Made by a program: the position numbers and the translations under genes
Part shown: piece by piece, positions 53,817 through 62,684 of the stretch
Position numbering within the stretch: the stretch's first letter is position 1
Layout of the letters: each line of letters opens with the position of its first letter
Origin: Candidatus Thiodiazotropha sp. (ex Monitilora ramsayi)
GTDB taxonomy: Bacteria > Pseudomonadota > Gammaproteobacteria > Chromatiales > Chromatiaceae
Assembly (NCBI GenBank): GCA_025655595.1
Contig: JAHXIO010000001.1
Location: 558,001 to 622,000 of the forward strand
Length of the DNA: 64,000 nucleotides
Direction: 5' to 3'
The notes under the pieces: model-generated
Told to the model about the DNA's origin: nothing
The model's database searches: none
Seen by the model: the letters and a program-made list of their open reading frames with translations, nothing else

Positions 53817-54911
53817 TTGACTACTGACAGCAAAACCAATCTGTTCGATCTCGATTGCAAAGAGATAGAGACGTTCTTTCTGGATCTTGGCAGCAAGGCC
53901 TTTCATGGCCGTAATGTTTTCAAATGGATCCATAAACACGGCGTTACCGACTTCGACGCCATGACCGATATCTCCAAGCGCCTGCGCGAGCAGTTGCTCC
54001 AGGTCGCAGAACTCAACCTGCCGCAATTGATCTTCGAGCAACCGGCGCTGGATGGTACGCGAAAGTGGTTGATTGAATTGAAGGACGGACAGCGGATAGA
54101 GACAGTCTACATTCCGGATGGGGGTAGAAGCACCATCTGTGTTTCGTCACAGGTAGGTTGCGCACTCGATTGCAGTTTCTGTTCGACGGCTCAGCAGGGA
54201 TTCAACCGCAATCTTTCCGTATCGGAGATTATTGGTCAGGTATGGATCGCAACTCGCGAACTGGGCGAATCACCCAGCAATATCGTGATGATGGGTATGG
54301 GTGAGCCGTTGGCCAATTTCGATGCGGTGGTGACCGCCATGAACATCATGCAGGACGATCTGGCCTACATGGTTTCAAAATACCGGGTCACCATCAGCAC
54401 CTCGGGAATCGTGCCTGCACTCGAGAAGCTCAAAGCGCTCAGTGATGTCAGCCTGGCGGTCTCGCTGCACGCGCCGGACAATGCGCTTCGTGACCAATTG
54501 GTACCCATCAATCAAAAATATCCATTGGAGATGCTGATACCGGCCTGCCGGGAGTTTGTCCGTGGAGATAAGCGGCGTAAAGTGACCTGGGAATATGTCA
54601 TGTTGGATGGTGTCAATGACAGTCTGCAGCATGCCAAGGCACTGATACGGTTGCTTGAGGGAACCCCCTCTAAAGTCAACTTGATCCCGTTCAACCCTTT
54701 TCCCGGTACCCAATACCGGGTTTCACCTGAGGAGCGGGTAGAGGCATTCCGTATGCGGCTGAAGCGTTCCGGTATCGTCGCCACGACACGGAAAACCCGA
54801 GGTGAGGATATCGATGCGGCCTGTGGGCAACTGGTTGGAAAGGTCAGGGACCGGAGTCGCAGAGAACTGCGAAGGCCGGAAGCTGAAAATCTGAAGGTGA
54901 ACATCAGATGA
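53817..54911 (+). CDS. rlmN: dual-specificity RNA methyltransferase RlmN
   Basis: A 364-residue radical SAM enzyme that methylates C2 of A2503 in 23S rRNA and A37 in some tRNAs. The 4Fe-4S cysteines are Cys115, Cys119 and Cys122 (CALDCSFC) and the mechanistic C-terminal cysteine is Cys336 (DIDAACGQL). It starts at a TTG (53817), which gives the family N-terminus; no ATG lies upstream in frame. Overlaps pilF by 4 bp. Confidence 0.95.
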   Translation: MTTDSKTNLFDLDCKEIETFFLDLGSKAFHGRNVFKWIHKHGVTDFDAMTDISKRLREQLLQVAELNLPQLIFEQPALDGTRKWLIELKDGQRIETVYIPDGGRSTICVSSQVGCALDCSFCSTAQQGFNRNLSVSEIIGQVWIATRELGESPSNIVMMGMGEPLANFDAVVTAMNIMQDDLAYMVSKYRVTISTSGIVPALEKLKALSDVSLAVSLHAPDNALRDQLVPINQKYPLEMLIPACREFVRGDKRRKVTWEYVMLDGVNDSLQHAKALIRLLEGTPSKVNLIPFNPFPGTQYRVSPEERVEAFRMRLKRSGIVATTRKTRGEDIDAACGQLVGKVRDRSRRELRRPEAENLKVNIR

Positions 54912-55693
54912 GGTTATTGCGCAACGTTCAAATCGCTGTACTGTTGGTCTTAACCGCAGTTCTCGCAGGGTGCGCCACCACAGGCGGTGTCCAGGATGCC
55001 ACTGGCAACCTGGGCGTGGAAAAGCGTGACAGCCCAGGCAAGATCTACGTGGAGATGGGCATTGCCTATATGCGTGACGGTCAGGATGCAGTGGCTCTGC
55101 AGAAGCTCAGGCGCTCCCTCGAAGTGGATGAACAGAACCCTGAAGCTCATAACGTTATCGCGATTCTCTATGAACGGCTGGGTGAGGAAGCATTGGCTGC
55201 CCGCCATTTTGATCGGGCTGCCAACCTTGATCCCCGGGACCCCTATATCCGGAATGCCCGCGGCAGCTTCTTCTGTAAACAGAGTCGTTATGAGATGGCC
55301 GAACAGGAGTTTTCGCTGGCGCTCGAAAATCCGCTCTACCCGACACCCTGGGTCGCTTTGACCAATGCGGGACTCTGTGCCGAACGAGCCGGTGATTCGG
55401 TCATGGCTGAGACCTATTATCGTCGTGCCCTGACGGCGAATTCCCGCTTCTCTCCCGCGCTTTTCCAGATGGCGGAACTCTCATTCGAACAGCAGAAAGA
55501 CATGTCCGCACGGGCCTATCTCGAGCGTTACCACGGGGAGGTTGCCGGTACTGCAGCATCCCTCTGGTTGGGCGTGCGTATAGAGCAAAGGTTGGGGGAT
55601 CGTCACAAAGCGGTCGAGTACAAACGCAGGCTTTTGAAAGAGTTTCCCGATGCGCCTGAGATACAGGCGCTGAATCAGTCAGAAAAACAATAA
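54908..55693 (+). CDS. pilF: type IV pilus biogenesis/stability lipoprotein PilF (PilW)
   Basis: A 261-residue lipoprotein: signal peptide ending VLAGC (Cys22), then at least six TPR units (YVEMGIAYMRDGQDAVALQK, AHNVIAILYERLGEEALAAR, IRNARGSFFCKQSRYEMAEQ). It is the pilotin that delivers the PilQ secretin to the outer membrane. Overlaps rlmN (ATGA) and ends one base into rodZ. It joins the pilin genes at the left of the window in function. Confidence 0.92.
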   Translation: MRLLRNVQIAVLLVLTAVLAGCATTGGVQDATGNLGVEKRDSPGKIYVEMGIAYMRDGQDAVALQKLRRSLEVDEQNPEAHNVIAILYERLGEEALAARHFDRAANLDPRDPYIRNARGSFFCKQSRYEMAEQEFSLALENPLYPTPWVALTNAGLCAERAGDSVMAETYYRRALTANSRFSPALFQMAELSFEQQKDMSARAYLERYHGEVAGTAASLWLGVRIEQRLGDRHKAVEYKRRLLKEFPDAPEIQALNQSEKQ

Positions 55694-56763
55694 TGAAAAG
55701 TAAAACAACAGATATAGATAACTCTCAGTCAGAGGGCCCTATCGACGGGCCAGGATCCCAGTTACGCAAGGCGCGCGAGCGCCAGGGACTGGAACAGGCC
55801 AAGGTGGCTGCTCGTCTGCACCTGAGTCACTCCACTATCCAGGCCCTGGAGTGGGATGATTACGAGAGTCTCCCGTCAGCGGTATTCGTACAAGGCTATT
55901 TAAGAAACTACGCCAGGCTGGTGAATGTTGATGAAGAAGCTGTTATCACCGCCTATCAGGAGTTAAATCCCTCTGCAGAACATGCGCCTTTGCCGAAAAA
56001 CCAGCCGGATGATGTCGCCAAGGAACTGCACGGCGATCATCGCCTGTTCCGTATCCTGACCTGGTCGGTTGTTTTCCTGTTGGGCATCTTGCTTTTCTTC
56101 TGGTGGCAGGGCCGAATCGATCTGCCGGAGACAGAGTCGGAACCGCCTGTCGAGACACCCGATATTGGTTTATCCGGATTTCCCGAATCCGTACCCGAGA
56201 CGGATGGCGGGGATCTGCCGCCGCTGTCTGACGCCGGTAGCCCGACTCAGACAGAGGGTTCTTCACCGCTGACGGAAATCGACAATCTGCCCGAGATAGA
56301 GAGAGAACCCTTACCGGCTGAGCCTGAACCCGAGCAGGTTCTCTCAGAAGATCCGGCGGAAGTGCTGACGGAAATGCCTGCTGCAGATGAGGTGTCCACG
56401 CCAGCAGTGACTGATGAAACCGTTGGATCCCCAGGAATCGAGCCGACACCAGACCCTGTTGCGGATGTGCCCGTGACATCGGCCGAAGAACCTGTCGAGG
56501 TCGCTGCCTCGCAAGGTACAGTGGGATTCGAGTTCACCGGATCCTGCTGGATTGAAGTGAGAGATGTTACCGGCAGAGCGAGAATTCTGGGTGTGAAAAG
56601 AGATGGGGTACGTCGTACGCTGGATGGACGATCCGGTCCCTACCGCGTGGTGATTGGTGATATCAATGCGGTCAAAGTCACAGTCAACGGCAACGACTTC
56701 GATCTGAAACCTTACGCCCGTGGCAAGGTGGCCCGCTTTACACTCGATCCGTCACGGCTCTAG
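55693..56763 (+). CDS. rodZ: cytoskeletal protein RodZ
   Basis: A 356-residue membrane protein. The cytosolic HTH_25 domain ([33 protein letters not shown]) binds MreB; a single membrane helix ([16 protein letters not shown], about residue 125) leads to a long acidic, proline-rich periplasmic linker and a DUF4115 domain ([20 protein letters not shown]). It shapes the rod. In many relatives ispG follows; here the next gene is hisS. Confidence 0.93.
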   Translation: MKSKTTDIDNSQSEGPIDGPGSQLRKARERQGLEQAKVAARLHLSHSTIQALEWDDYESLPSAVFVQGYLRNYARLVNVDEEAVITAYQELNPSAEHAPLPKNQPDDVAKELHGDHRLFRILTWSVVFLLGILLFFWWQGRIDLPETESEPPVETPDIGLSGFPESVPETDGGDLPPLSDAGSPTQTEGSSPLTEIDNLPEIEREPLPAEPEPEQVLSEDPAEVLTEMPAADEVSTPAVTDETVGSPGIEPTPDPVADVPVTSAEEPVEVAASQGTVGFEFTGSCWIEVRDVTGRARILGVKRDGVRRTLDGRSGPYRVVIGDINAVKVTVNGNDFDLKPYARGKVARFTLDPSRL

Positions 56764-56836
56764 AGCCAATGCCGGGTTCCATGTTACCCTTCCGCGCCTT
56801 ATCCGACATAGACCACTTTCCGACTCCACACGACTG

Positions 56837-58105
56837 ATGGCAAAGCAAATCCAGGCCATTCGCGGGATGAAAGACATCCTGCCGCAGCAAACACCCCTCT
56901 GGCAGTATCTTGAGGGCCGGGTGCGTTCCGTGCTTGGTCGCTACGGCTATGATGAGATCCGCATGCCTATTGTGGAGATGACCGAGCTGTTCAAGCGCTC
57001 CATCGGTGAAGTGACCGATATCGTCGAGAAGGAGATGTACACCTTCGAAGATCGTAACGGCGACAGTCTGACCCTGCGTCCCGAGGGCACCGCCGGGTGT
57101 GTTCGCGCAGGACTGGAGAACGGTCTTATCTTCAACCAGACGCAGAGGCTCTGGTATCAAGGTCCCATGTTTCGTCATGAGCGGCCTCAAAAAGGGCGCT
57201 ACCGGCAGTTTCACCAGATCGGTGTTGAGGCTTTCGGACTCGAAGGACCGGATATCGATCTGGAACTTATCTTGATCACCGCGCGTCTATGGAAAGAACT
57301 TGGTCTGCAGGGACTCGAACTTCAACTCAATACCCTGGGAACGGCTGACGAGCGCGCGCGCTACCGTGACGTTCTGGTGGACTATTTCCAGGATCACCAC
57401 AATCAGCTGGACGAAGACAGCCGACGAAGGCTGGAGAGCAACCCCCTGCGCATACTGGATACCAAAAATCCGGAGATGGCTGAGGTCGTGGCTCAAGCGC
57501 CGACCCTGATGGAACACCTCTCTGAGACGTCCCTTGATCACTTTGCGCAGTTGCGCCAGGGACTCGATAGCGCCGGTGTCTCCTATGTGCTGAATCCGAG
57601 ACTGGTACGGGGTCTGGACTACTACAGCCGGACGGTTTTCGAGTGGGTTACCGATCAACTGGGTGCTCAGGGTACCGTCTGTGCCGGGGGACGTTATGAT
57701 GGCTTGGTGGAGCAGCTGGGCGGCCGTCCGACCAGTGCCGTGGGTTTCGCCATGGGCCTGGAGCGGTTGATCGCCCTGTTGGAGACGACAGATGCGACAC
57801 AACAGCTTCCCACTGTCGACCTCTATCTGATAATGATGGGAGAGACAGCGAAATCGAGGGGGATGCAACTGGCGGAAGAGTTGCGCGATGTCCTGCCTGA
57901 TCTGCGGCTGATCAGCCATTGCGGCGGTGGCGGTTTCAAGAGTCAGTTCAAGAAGGCGGACAAGAGCCAGGCTCGATATGCCGCCATTTTGGGTGATGAT
58001 GAAGTCGCCAAAGGCGAAATCGGGTTGAAGCCACTGCGGGATAACGGAGAACAACAGCAGGTGAAGATCAGCGATCTTGCAGGTATCCTGGCCGACAAAT
58101 TGTAA
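56837..58105 (+). CDS. hisS: histidyl-tRNA synthetase
   Basis: A 422-residue class II synthetase: [16 protein letters not shown] start, motif 2 [21 protein letters not shown], histidine-specific [15 protein letters not shown] and motif 3 [14 protein letters not shown]. The longer frame from 56720 runs inside rodZ, so the ATG at 56837 is used. It charges tRNA-His. The usual upstream neighbour ispG is missing. Confidence 0.95.
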   Translation: MAKQIQAIRGMKDILPQQTPLWQYLEGRVRSVLGRYGYDEIRMPIVEMTELFKRSIGEVTDIVEKEMYTFEDRNGDSLTLRPEGTAGCVRAGLENGLIFNQTQRLWYQGPMFRHERPQKGRYRQFHQIGVEAFGLEGPDIDLELILITARLWKELGLQGLELQLNTLGTADERARYRDVLVDYFQDHHNQLDEDSRRRLESNPLRILDTKNPEMAEVVAQAPTLMEHLSETSLDHFAQLRQGLDSAGVSYVLNPRLVRGLDYYSRTVFEWVTDQLGAQGTVCAGGRYDGLVEQLGGRPTSAVGFAMGLERLIALLETTDATQQLPTVDLYLIMMGETAKSRGMQLAEELRDVLPDLRLISHCGGGGFKSQFKKADKSQARYAAILGDDEVAKGEIGLKPLRDNGEQQQVKISDLAGILADKL

Positions 58106-58127
58106 GAGAGAGAACGGGATTCAGAAC

Positions 58128-58757
58128 ATGAGTGAATATCAGACCGAAGAAGAGCAGGTCGAAGCGTTAAAACGCTGGTGGAAGGAGAACGGCACTTCGA
58201 TTATCGCCGGACTCGTTATCGGCCTAGGCGGTGTCTTTGGCTGGCAGGCCTGGGGCAACTACCAGGACCGGGTAGGCAAATCTGCCTCCGAGTCATTCAA
58301 TCAGATGCTCAACGCCGTACAACAGGGCGATATTGATTCTTCCAGCAAACAGGCGGAACTGTTACGACTGGAGTACGACAGTAGCAACTACGCTGTATTT
58401 GCCGCACTTGCCCAGGCCAGGCTAAAGGTGGAGCAGGGCGATACGGCCGCCGCTCGCTCGCAGCTTGAGTGGGCCATCGCGCAGGCGGATGAGTCGTCTC
58501 TGAAGGCGTTGGCTCAGCTCAATCTGGCACGCATTCTCCTCAGTGAAGGGGATCTGGATGGCGCGGAAAAACTGGCCGATTCGGGTACAGGAAGCGGCTT
58601 TGCCGGTGAGTTCACCATGCTGCGTGGCGATATTGCGGCGGAGCGGGGCGATAAGCAGGCCGCCCACCAAGCGTATACGCAAGCCATGACCCAGGAGGTC
58701 AGCAACCGGAATCTGCTGCAGATGAAGCTGGATGATCTGGCGTTGAATAATCCCTAA
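58128..58757 (+). CDS. yfgM: YfgM, ancillary SecYEG translocon / TPR-like membrane protein
   Basis: A 209-residue inner-membrane protein: N-terminal cytosolic segment (TEEEQVEALKRWWKENGTSI), a membrane helix (IIAGLVIGLGGVFGWQAWGNY), then a periplasmic TPR-like domain (YAVFAALAQARLKVEQGDTA). YfgM works with PpiD near SecYEG and links to BamB, whose gene follows by 4 bp. ATG at 58128 is preferred to the frame start inside hisS. Confidence 0.93.
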   Translation: MSEYQTEEEQVEALKRWWKENGTSIIAGLVIGLGGVFGWQAWGNYQDRVGKSASESFNQMLNAVQQGDIDSSSKQAELLRLEYDSSNYAVFAALAQARLKVEQGDTAAARSQLEWAIAQADESSLKALAQLNLARILLSEGDLDGAEKLADSGTGSGFAGEFTMLRGDIAAERGDKQAAHQAYTQAMTQEVSNRNLLQMKLDDLALNNP

Positions 58758-58761
58758 GCAG

Positions 58762-59922
58762 ATGATCAGACCCTTACTACTCTGGCCGCTACTGTTGCTG
58801 TTGACCGGTTGCAGTGCCTTCTCTACCAAAGACAACGCGGATCCTCCCGCAGAACTGGTCGAGCTCGAGTCCGAACTCAGGATCAAGACGCTATGGAGCC
58901 GCTCACTGGAAGGTTCCGAAGATGCCTACCTGAAGATCGCCCCGGCCATCAGCGAGGGGCGTCTCTACGTTGCCGAACCTTCAGGCGAGGTCATCGCCTT
59001 CGATGCACAGACGGGCAAGAAGGTCTGGTCCGTAGACCTGGATGTGCCGATTTCCGGCGGACCCGGTGTGGATGAAGGCGTGGTTGCCGTGGGTACGCAG
59101 GAGGCCGAACTGATCTTACTGAACACCGAGGACGGCAGCGAGCGTTGGCGACGGACAGTCTCCAGCGAAGTGCTCTCGGTACCCGCCATCGGCCGTGGCC
59201 GGGTGGTCTGCCGTACTGTGGATGGCAGGGTGGTCGCACTGGACATAGATACCGGTGAGACGCTCTGGACCTACAACCGCAGCGTACCCGTTTTGACACT
59301 GCGTGGTGACAGTTCACCGGTCGTCAGCGAGAACCAGGCACTGGTCGGATTTGCCAACGGCAAACTGGTATCGCTGCAACTCGACAACGGCGTGGCGGCC
59401 TGGGAGGCGGCGATTGCAACCCCGAAAGGCAGAACCGAGCTGGAACGGGTAGTGGACATCGATGCCGAATTGAAAGTGGTTGAAGGTACGGTCTATGCAG
59501 CGGCTTTTCACGGTGAGGTCGCAGCGGTTTCAGAGACCAGCGGTGTGGTGTTGTGGCAACGTGAACTCTCTTCCCATGCGGGTCTGGACGCGGACTGGCG
59601 TCAGCTCTACATCACCGATGAAGGGGACCATATATGGTCCCTGGATACCACCAACGGCGCCACCCTTTGGCAGCAGAAATCCCTGCATGCCCGGCAACTC
59701 TCCGCTCCCGCCATGGTCGACAGCTACCTGGTGGTTGGAGACTACGACGGCTATCTCCACTGGCTGTCGCAATATGACGGTCGCATGTTGGCGCGCACTC
59801 GCGCCGGTGGCGACAGGATAAGGGTCAAGCCGCTGGTTCACGACGGCATCGTCTATGTGCTGGGCGAAGGCGGCAAGCTCTCCGCCCTTCAGGTCGAGCC
59901 CGTGGAAACGGACAATCCCTGA
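58762..59922 (+). CDS. bamB: outer membrane assembly lipoprotein BamB
   Basis: A 386-residue lipoprotein (LLLLLTGC, Cys17) forming an eight-bladed PQQ-type beta-propeller: repeats such as GRLYVAEPSGEVIAFDAQTG, GRVVCRTVDGRVVALDIDTG and GTVYAAAFHGEVAAVSETSG are visible. Part of the Bam machine with BamA and BamD (encoded at 7810). Confidence 0.94.
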   Translation: MIRPLLLWPLLLLLTGCSAFSTKDNADPPAELVELESELRIKTLWSRSLEGSEDAYLKIAPAISEGRLYVAEPSGEVIAFDAQTGKKVWSVDLDVPISGGPGVDEGVVAVGTQEAELILLNTEDGSERWRRTVSSEVLSVPAIGRGRVVCRTVDGRVVALDIDTGETLWTYNRSVPVLTLRGDSSPVVSENQALVGFANGKLVSLQLDNGVAAWEAAIATPKGRTELERVVDIDAELKVVEGTVYAAAFHGEVAAVSETSGVVLWQRELSSHAGLDADWRQLYITDEGDHIWSLDTTNGATLWQQKSLHARQLSAPAMVDSYLVVGDYDGYLHWLSQYDGRMLARTRAGGDRIRVKPLVHDGIVYVLGEGGKLSALQVEPVETDNP

Positions 59923-59928
59923 GCAGTC

Positions 59929-61320
59929 ATGTTACCCGTCATCGCCCTGGTCGGTCGTCCCAACGTCGGCAAATCGACCTTATTCAATCGCCTGACCCGC
60001 AGCCGTGATGCCCTGGTGGCGGATCAGCCCGGTCTGACCCGGGATCGCAAATACGGCACCGGCAAACTGGGCAGTCAGCCCTATGTGGTGGTGGACACCG
60101 GGGGTATCAGCGGTGACCGGGAGGGTATCGACCAGCTGATGGAGCAGCAGGTGCGCCAGGCCATCGGCGAGGCGGACCATATTCTTTTCCTGCTCGATGC
60201 CAGGGAGGGTTGTACCGGCGGCGACGAGATCATCGCCCAGGAACTCCGTCGCACCGGCAAACCGCTTACACTGGCGGTAAATAAAAGCGAGAGTCTCGAC
60301 GAGAACCTGGTCGGCAGTGACTTTTTTCGTTTGGGACTCGGAGAGCCGCAACTGATCGCGGCCGCCCACGGACGCGGCGTGAGGAGCATGATCGACTCGG
60401 TGCTGGCGCAGATGCCGCCCCCGGAAGAGATCCTGGATCCGCAAGAGCGGGGTATCCAGATTGCCGTGGTGGGTCGCCCCAATGTGGGCAAATCGACCCT
60501 GGTCAACCGCATGCTTGGCGAGGAACGGGTGGTTGCCTTCGACCAGCCCGGCACCACCCGGGACAGTATCTTCGTCCCCTTCACCCGCAACGACAAACAC
60601 TACACCCTGATCGATACCGCTGGGGTGAGGCGCCGGGCAAGAATCAAAGAGGCGATCGAAAAGTTCAGCATCATCAAGACGCTGCAGGCCATCGAAGAGG
60701 CCAACGTGGTGTTGATGGTGCTCGATGCCCAACAGGGGGTGGGGGAGCAGGACGCCACCCTGGCGGGACATGTGCTGGAGAGCGGTCGCGCCCTGATCCT
60801 GGTGGTCAACAAATGGGACGGTCTGACCCAGGATCAGCGGGAGTGGGTGAAAATCGAGATTGAGCGCAAGCTGCCTTTTCTCGGCTTTGCCCGGCATCAC
60901 TTTATCTCTGCATTGCACGGTTCCGGCGTCGGCGATCTGTTCGAAATGGTGGAGCGGGTCTATGCCAGCGCCATGCGCGATCTCTCCACACCGGACCTGA
61001 CCCGCATGCTCGAGGCCATCACCCAGGAGCATCAGCCGCCCCTGGTGCACGGGCGCCGCATCAAGCTGCGCTATGCCCACCAGGGCGGGAAGAATCCTCC
61101 GATCATCGTCATCCACGGCAATCAGACGGAGCATGTCCCCGAGCCCTATAAACGCTACCTGGTGACCCGCTTCCGCACGGCGCTGAATTTGAAGGGAACA
61201 CCGATCCGCATCGAGTTCCGTTCCGGCGACAATCCCTACCAGGGAAAAAAGAACAAGCTGACCAAGCGCCAGATTCAAAAGCGACAGCGACTCAAGAAGC
61301 ACGTCAAAGGCAAGCGCTGA
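59929..61320 (+). CDS. der: ribosome-associated GTPase Der (EngA)
   Basis: A 463-residue protein with two GTPase domains: [20 protein letters not shown] and [20 protein letters not shown] (G1), DTGGISG and [11 protein letters not shown] (G3), and NKSE, NKWD (G4), followed by a C-terminal KH-like domain. Essential for 50S subunit assembly. Six bases separate it from bamB. Note the long open frame on the opposite strand, a coding shadow. Confidence 0.96.
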   Translation: MLPVIALVGRPNVGKSTLFNRLTRSRDALVADQPGLTRDRKYGTGKLGSQPYVVVDTGGISGDREGIDQLMEQQVRQAIGEADHILFLLDAREGCTGGDEIIAQELRRTGKPLTLAVNKSESLDENLVGSDFFRLGLGEPQLIAAAHGRGVRSMIDSVLAQMPPPEEILDPQERGIQIAVVGRPNVGKSTLVNRMLGEERVVAFDQPGTTRDSIFVPFTRNDKHYTLIDTAGVRRRARIKEAIEKFSIIKTLQAIEEANVVLMVLDAQQGVGEQDATLAGHVLESGRALILVVNKWDGLTQDQREWVKIEIERKLPFLGFARHHFISALHGSGVGDLFEMVERVYASAMRDLSTPDLTRMLEAITQEHQPPLVHGRRIKLRYAHQGGKNPPIIVIHGNQTEHVPEPYKRYLVTRFRTALNLKGTPIRIEFRSGDNPYQGKKNKLTKRQIQKRQRLKKHVKGKR

Positions 61321-61341
61321 TGGTCGGCGGCCCATGGCGTT

Positions 61342-62664
61342 ATGTCGTCCCGGGTAACTGAGAGGCCCATGACTGCGACACCGCAATCCAACCGCTATGA
61401 AGATAGACTGCCTGACCATATGTTACAGGCGGGATCCGAGCGTCTGGCGGATGAGCAACAGGACTTTCTGCGCAGCCAGGCATTGGTCTATCGCTTTACC
61501 CAACAGGAGCTGAGACAGCTCTGCGATATCGCCGCCGATCTGGCCATGTGGAGTGCCGATCCGATCGATCGTATCTGGCCTGAGCTGCCCGAAGACCAAC
61601 TGGGGCCAAAACAGCGGCGGCAGCGGATACTGAAGCAGATCAGGGATCATTGGCAGGGCCTGAGAGAACAGCCGGCGCACTATCCCGCCATCCCCGTTGC
61701 CCGCGGTTATAGCGCCGAGCGCATCCGGCGGGTGCAGGTGGAGAAGGATCGACTGGGTCTCGGCTGGTGTCCCGTGGCATCGCCCCGCACCCGATGCTGT
61801 AACCTGATGACCCTCGACGCGGTGGAGAACTGCGGTTTCGATTGCAGTTATTGCAGTATCCAGTCCTTCTATCACGGGGACGAGGTGCGTTTCGACAGCC
61901 GCTTTGCCGAGAAGCTGGCCCGGCTCGAGATCGATCCCGAGCGTACTTATCATATCGGCACCGGGCAGTCCTCCGATTCCCTCATGTGGGGCAACCAGGC
62001 CGGTATACTGGATGCGCTGCTCGACTTCGCCACCAGACATCCCAATGTGATTCTCGAGCTGAAGACCAAGTCGAAGAACATCAACCACCTGCTCAAACAT
62101 GAAGTGCCGCCCAATGTGCTCTGCACCTGGTCCCTCAACACGCCGACCCTGATCGCCAATGAGGAACACCTGACCGCTTCACTCGACGAGCGCCTCAAGG
62201 CGGCGCGGCGGCTGGCGGACAAAGGGGTGGTGGTCGGTTTCCATTTCCATCCGATGATCCGTTATGATCGTTGGCGGGAGGAGTACGGCGACCTTTTTCA
62301 ACGGCTCACCGACGAGTTTGATGCGCAGGAGGTGGCGCTGGTCTCCCTGGGGACGCTGACCTATATCAAACCGGTGATCAAACAGCTGCGCGCGCGACCC
62401 GAGTTCCAGAGCAAGGTGTTGCAGATGCCGATGGTGGAGGCGGACGGCAAGCTCTCCTATCCGGACGAAATCAAGCGGGAGATGTTCTCTTTCGCCTATC
62501 GCACCCTGGCGCCCTGGCACGATCGGGTCTTCTTCTATCTCTGTATGGAGAACCAAAGGTTGTGGGAGCCGGTATTCGGTTTCGACTATCCCAGTAATGA
62601 GGCCTTCGAAGCAGCGATGAAGGCCAGCTATCTGGAAAAAATAGAACAAAAACGCCGTAACTGA
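61342..62664 (+). CDS. spore photoproduct lyase family radical SAM protein
   Basis: A 440-residue protein. The radical SAM site is CGFDCSYC (Cys164, Cys168, Cys171), preceded by RTRCCNLMTLDAVEN and followed by ELKTKSKNINHLLKHEVPPN and VVVGFHFHPMIRYDRWREEY, which match the SPL family. SPL repairs the thymine-dimer spore photoproduct in spore formers; members in non-sporulating Gammaproteobacteria have unknown function. The segment where the B. subtilis enzyme has its hydrogen-donor cysteine (CTSD) reads QSSD here. A second start at 61369 follows GAGAGG closely and is possible. Confidence 0.83.
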   Translation: MSSRVTERPMTATPQSNRYEDRLPDHMLQAGSERLADEQQDFLRSQALVYRFTQQELRQLCDIAADLAMWSADPIDRIWPELPEDQLGPKQRRQRILKQIRDHWQGLREQPAHYPAIPVARGYSAERIRRVQVEKDRLGLGWCPVASPRTRCCNLMTLDAVENCGFDCSYCSIQSFYHGDEVRFDSRFAEKLARLEIDPERTYHIGTGQSSDSLMWGNQAGILDALLDFATRHPNVILELKTKSKNINHLLKHEVPPNVLCTWSLNTPTLIANEEHLTASLDERLKAARRLADKGVVVGFHFHPMIRYDRWREEYGDLFQRLTDEFDAQEVALVSLGTLTYIKPVIKQLRARPEFQSKVLQMPMVEADGKLSYPDEIKREMFSFAYRTLAPWHDRVFFYLCMENQRLWEPVFGFDYPSNEAFEAAMKASYLEKIEQKRRN

Positions 62665-62684
62665 TCGGTGATGAGAGGAGAGGC

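Noticed and set aside
59980-61419. 479-residue open frame on the minus strand opposite der
   Set aside because: It lies fully across the conserved GTPase gene, its sequence is His/Gln-rich without family features, and it is explained by the codon bias of der.
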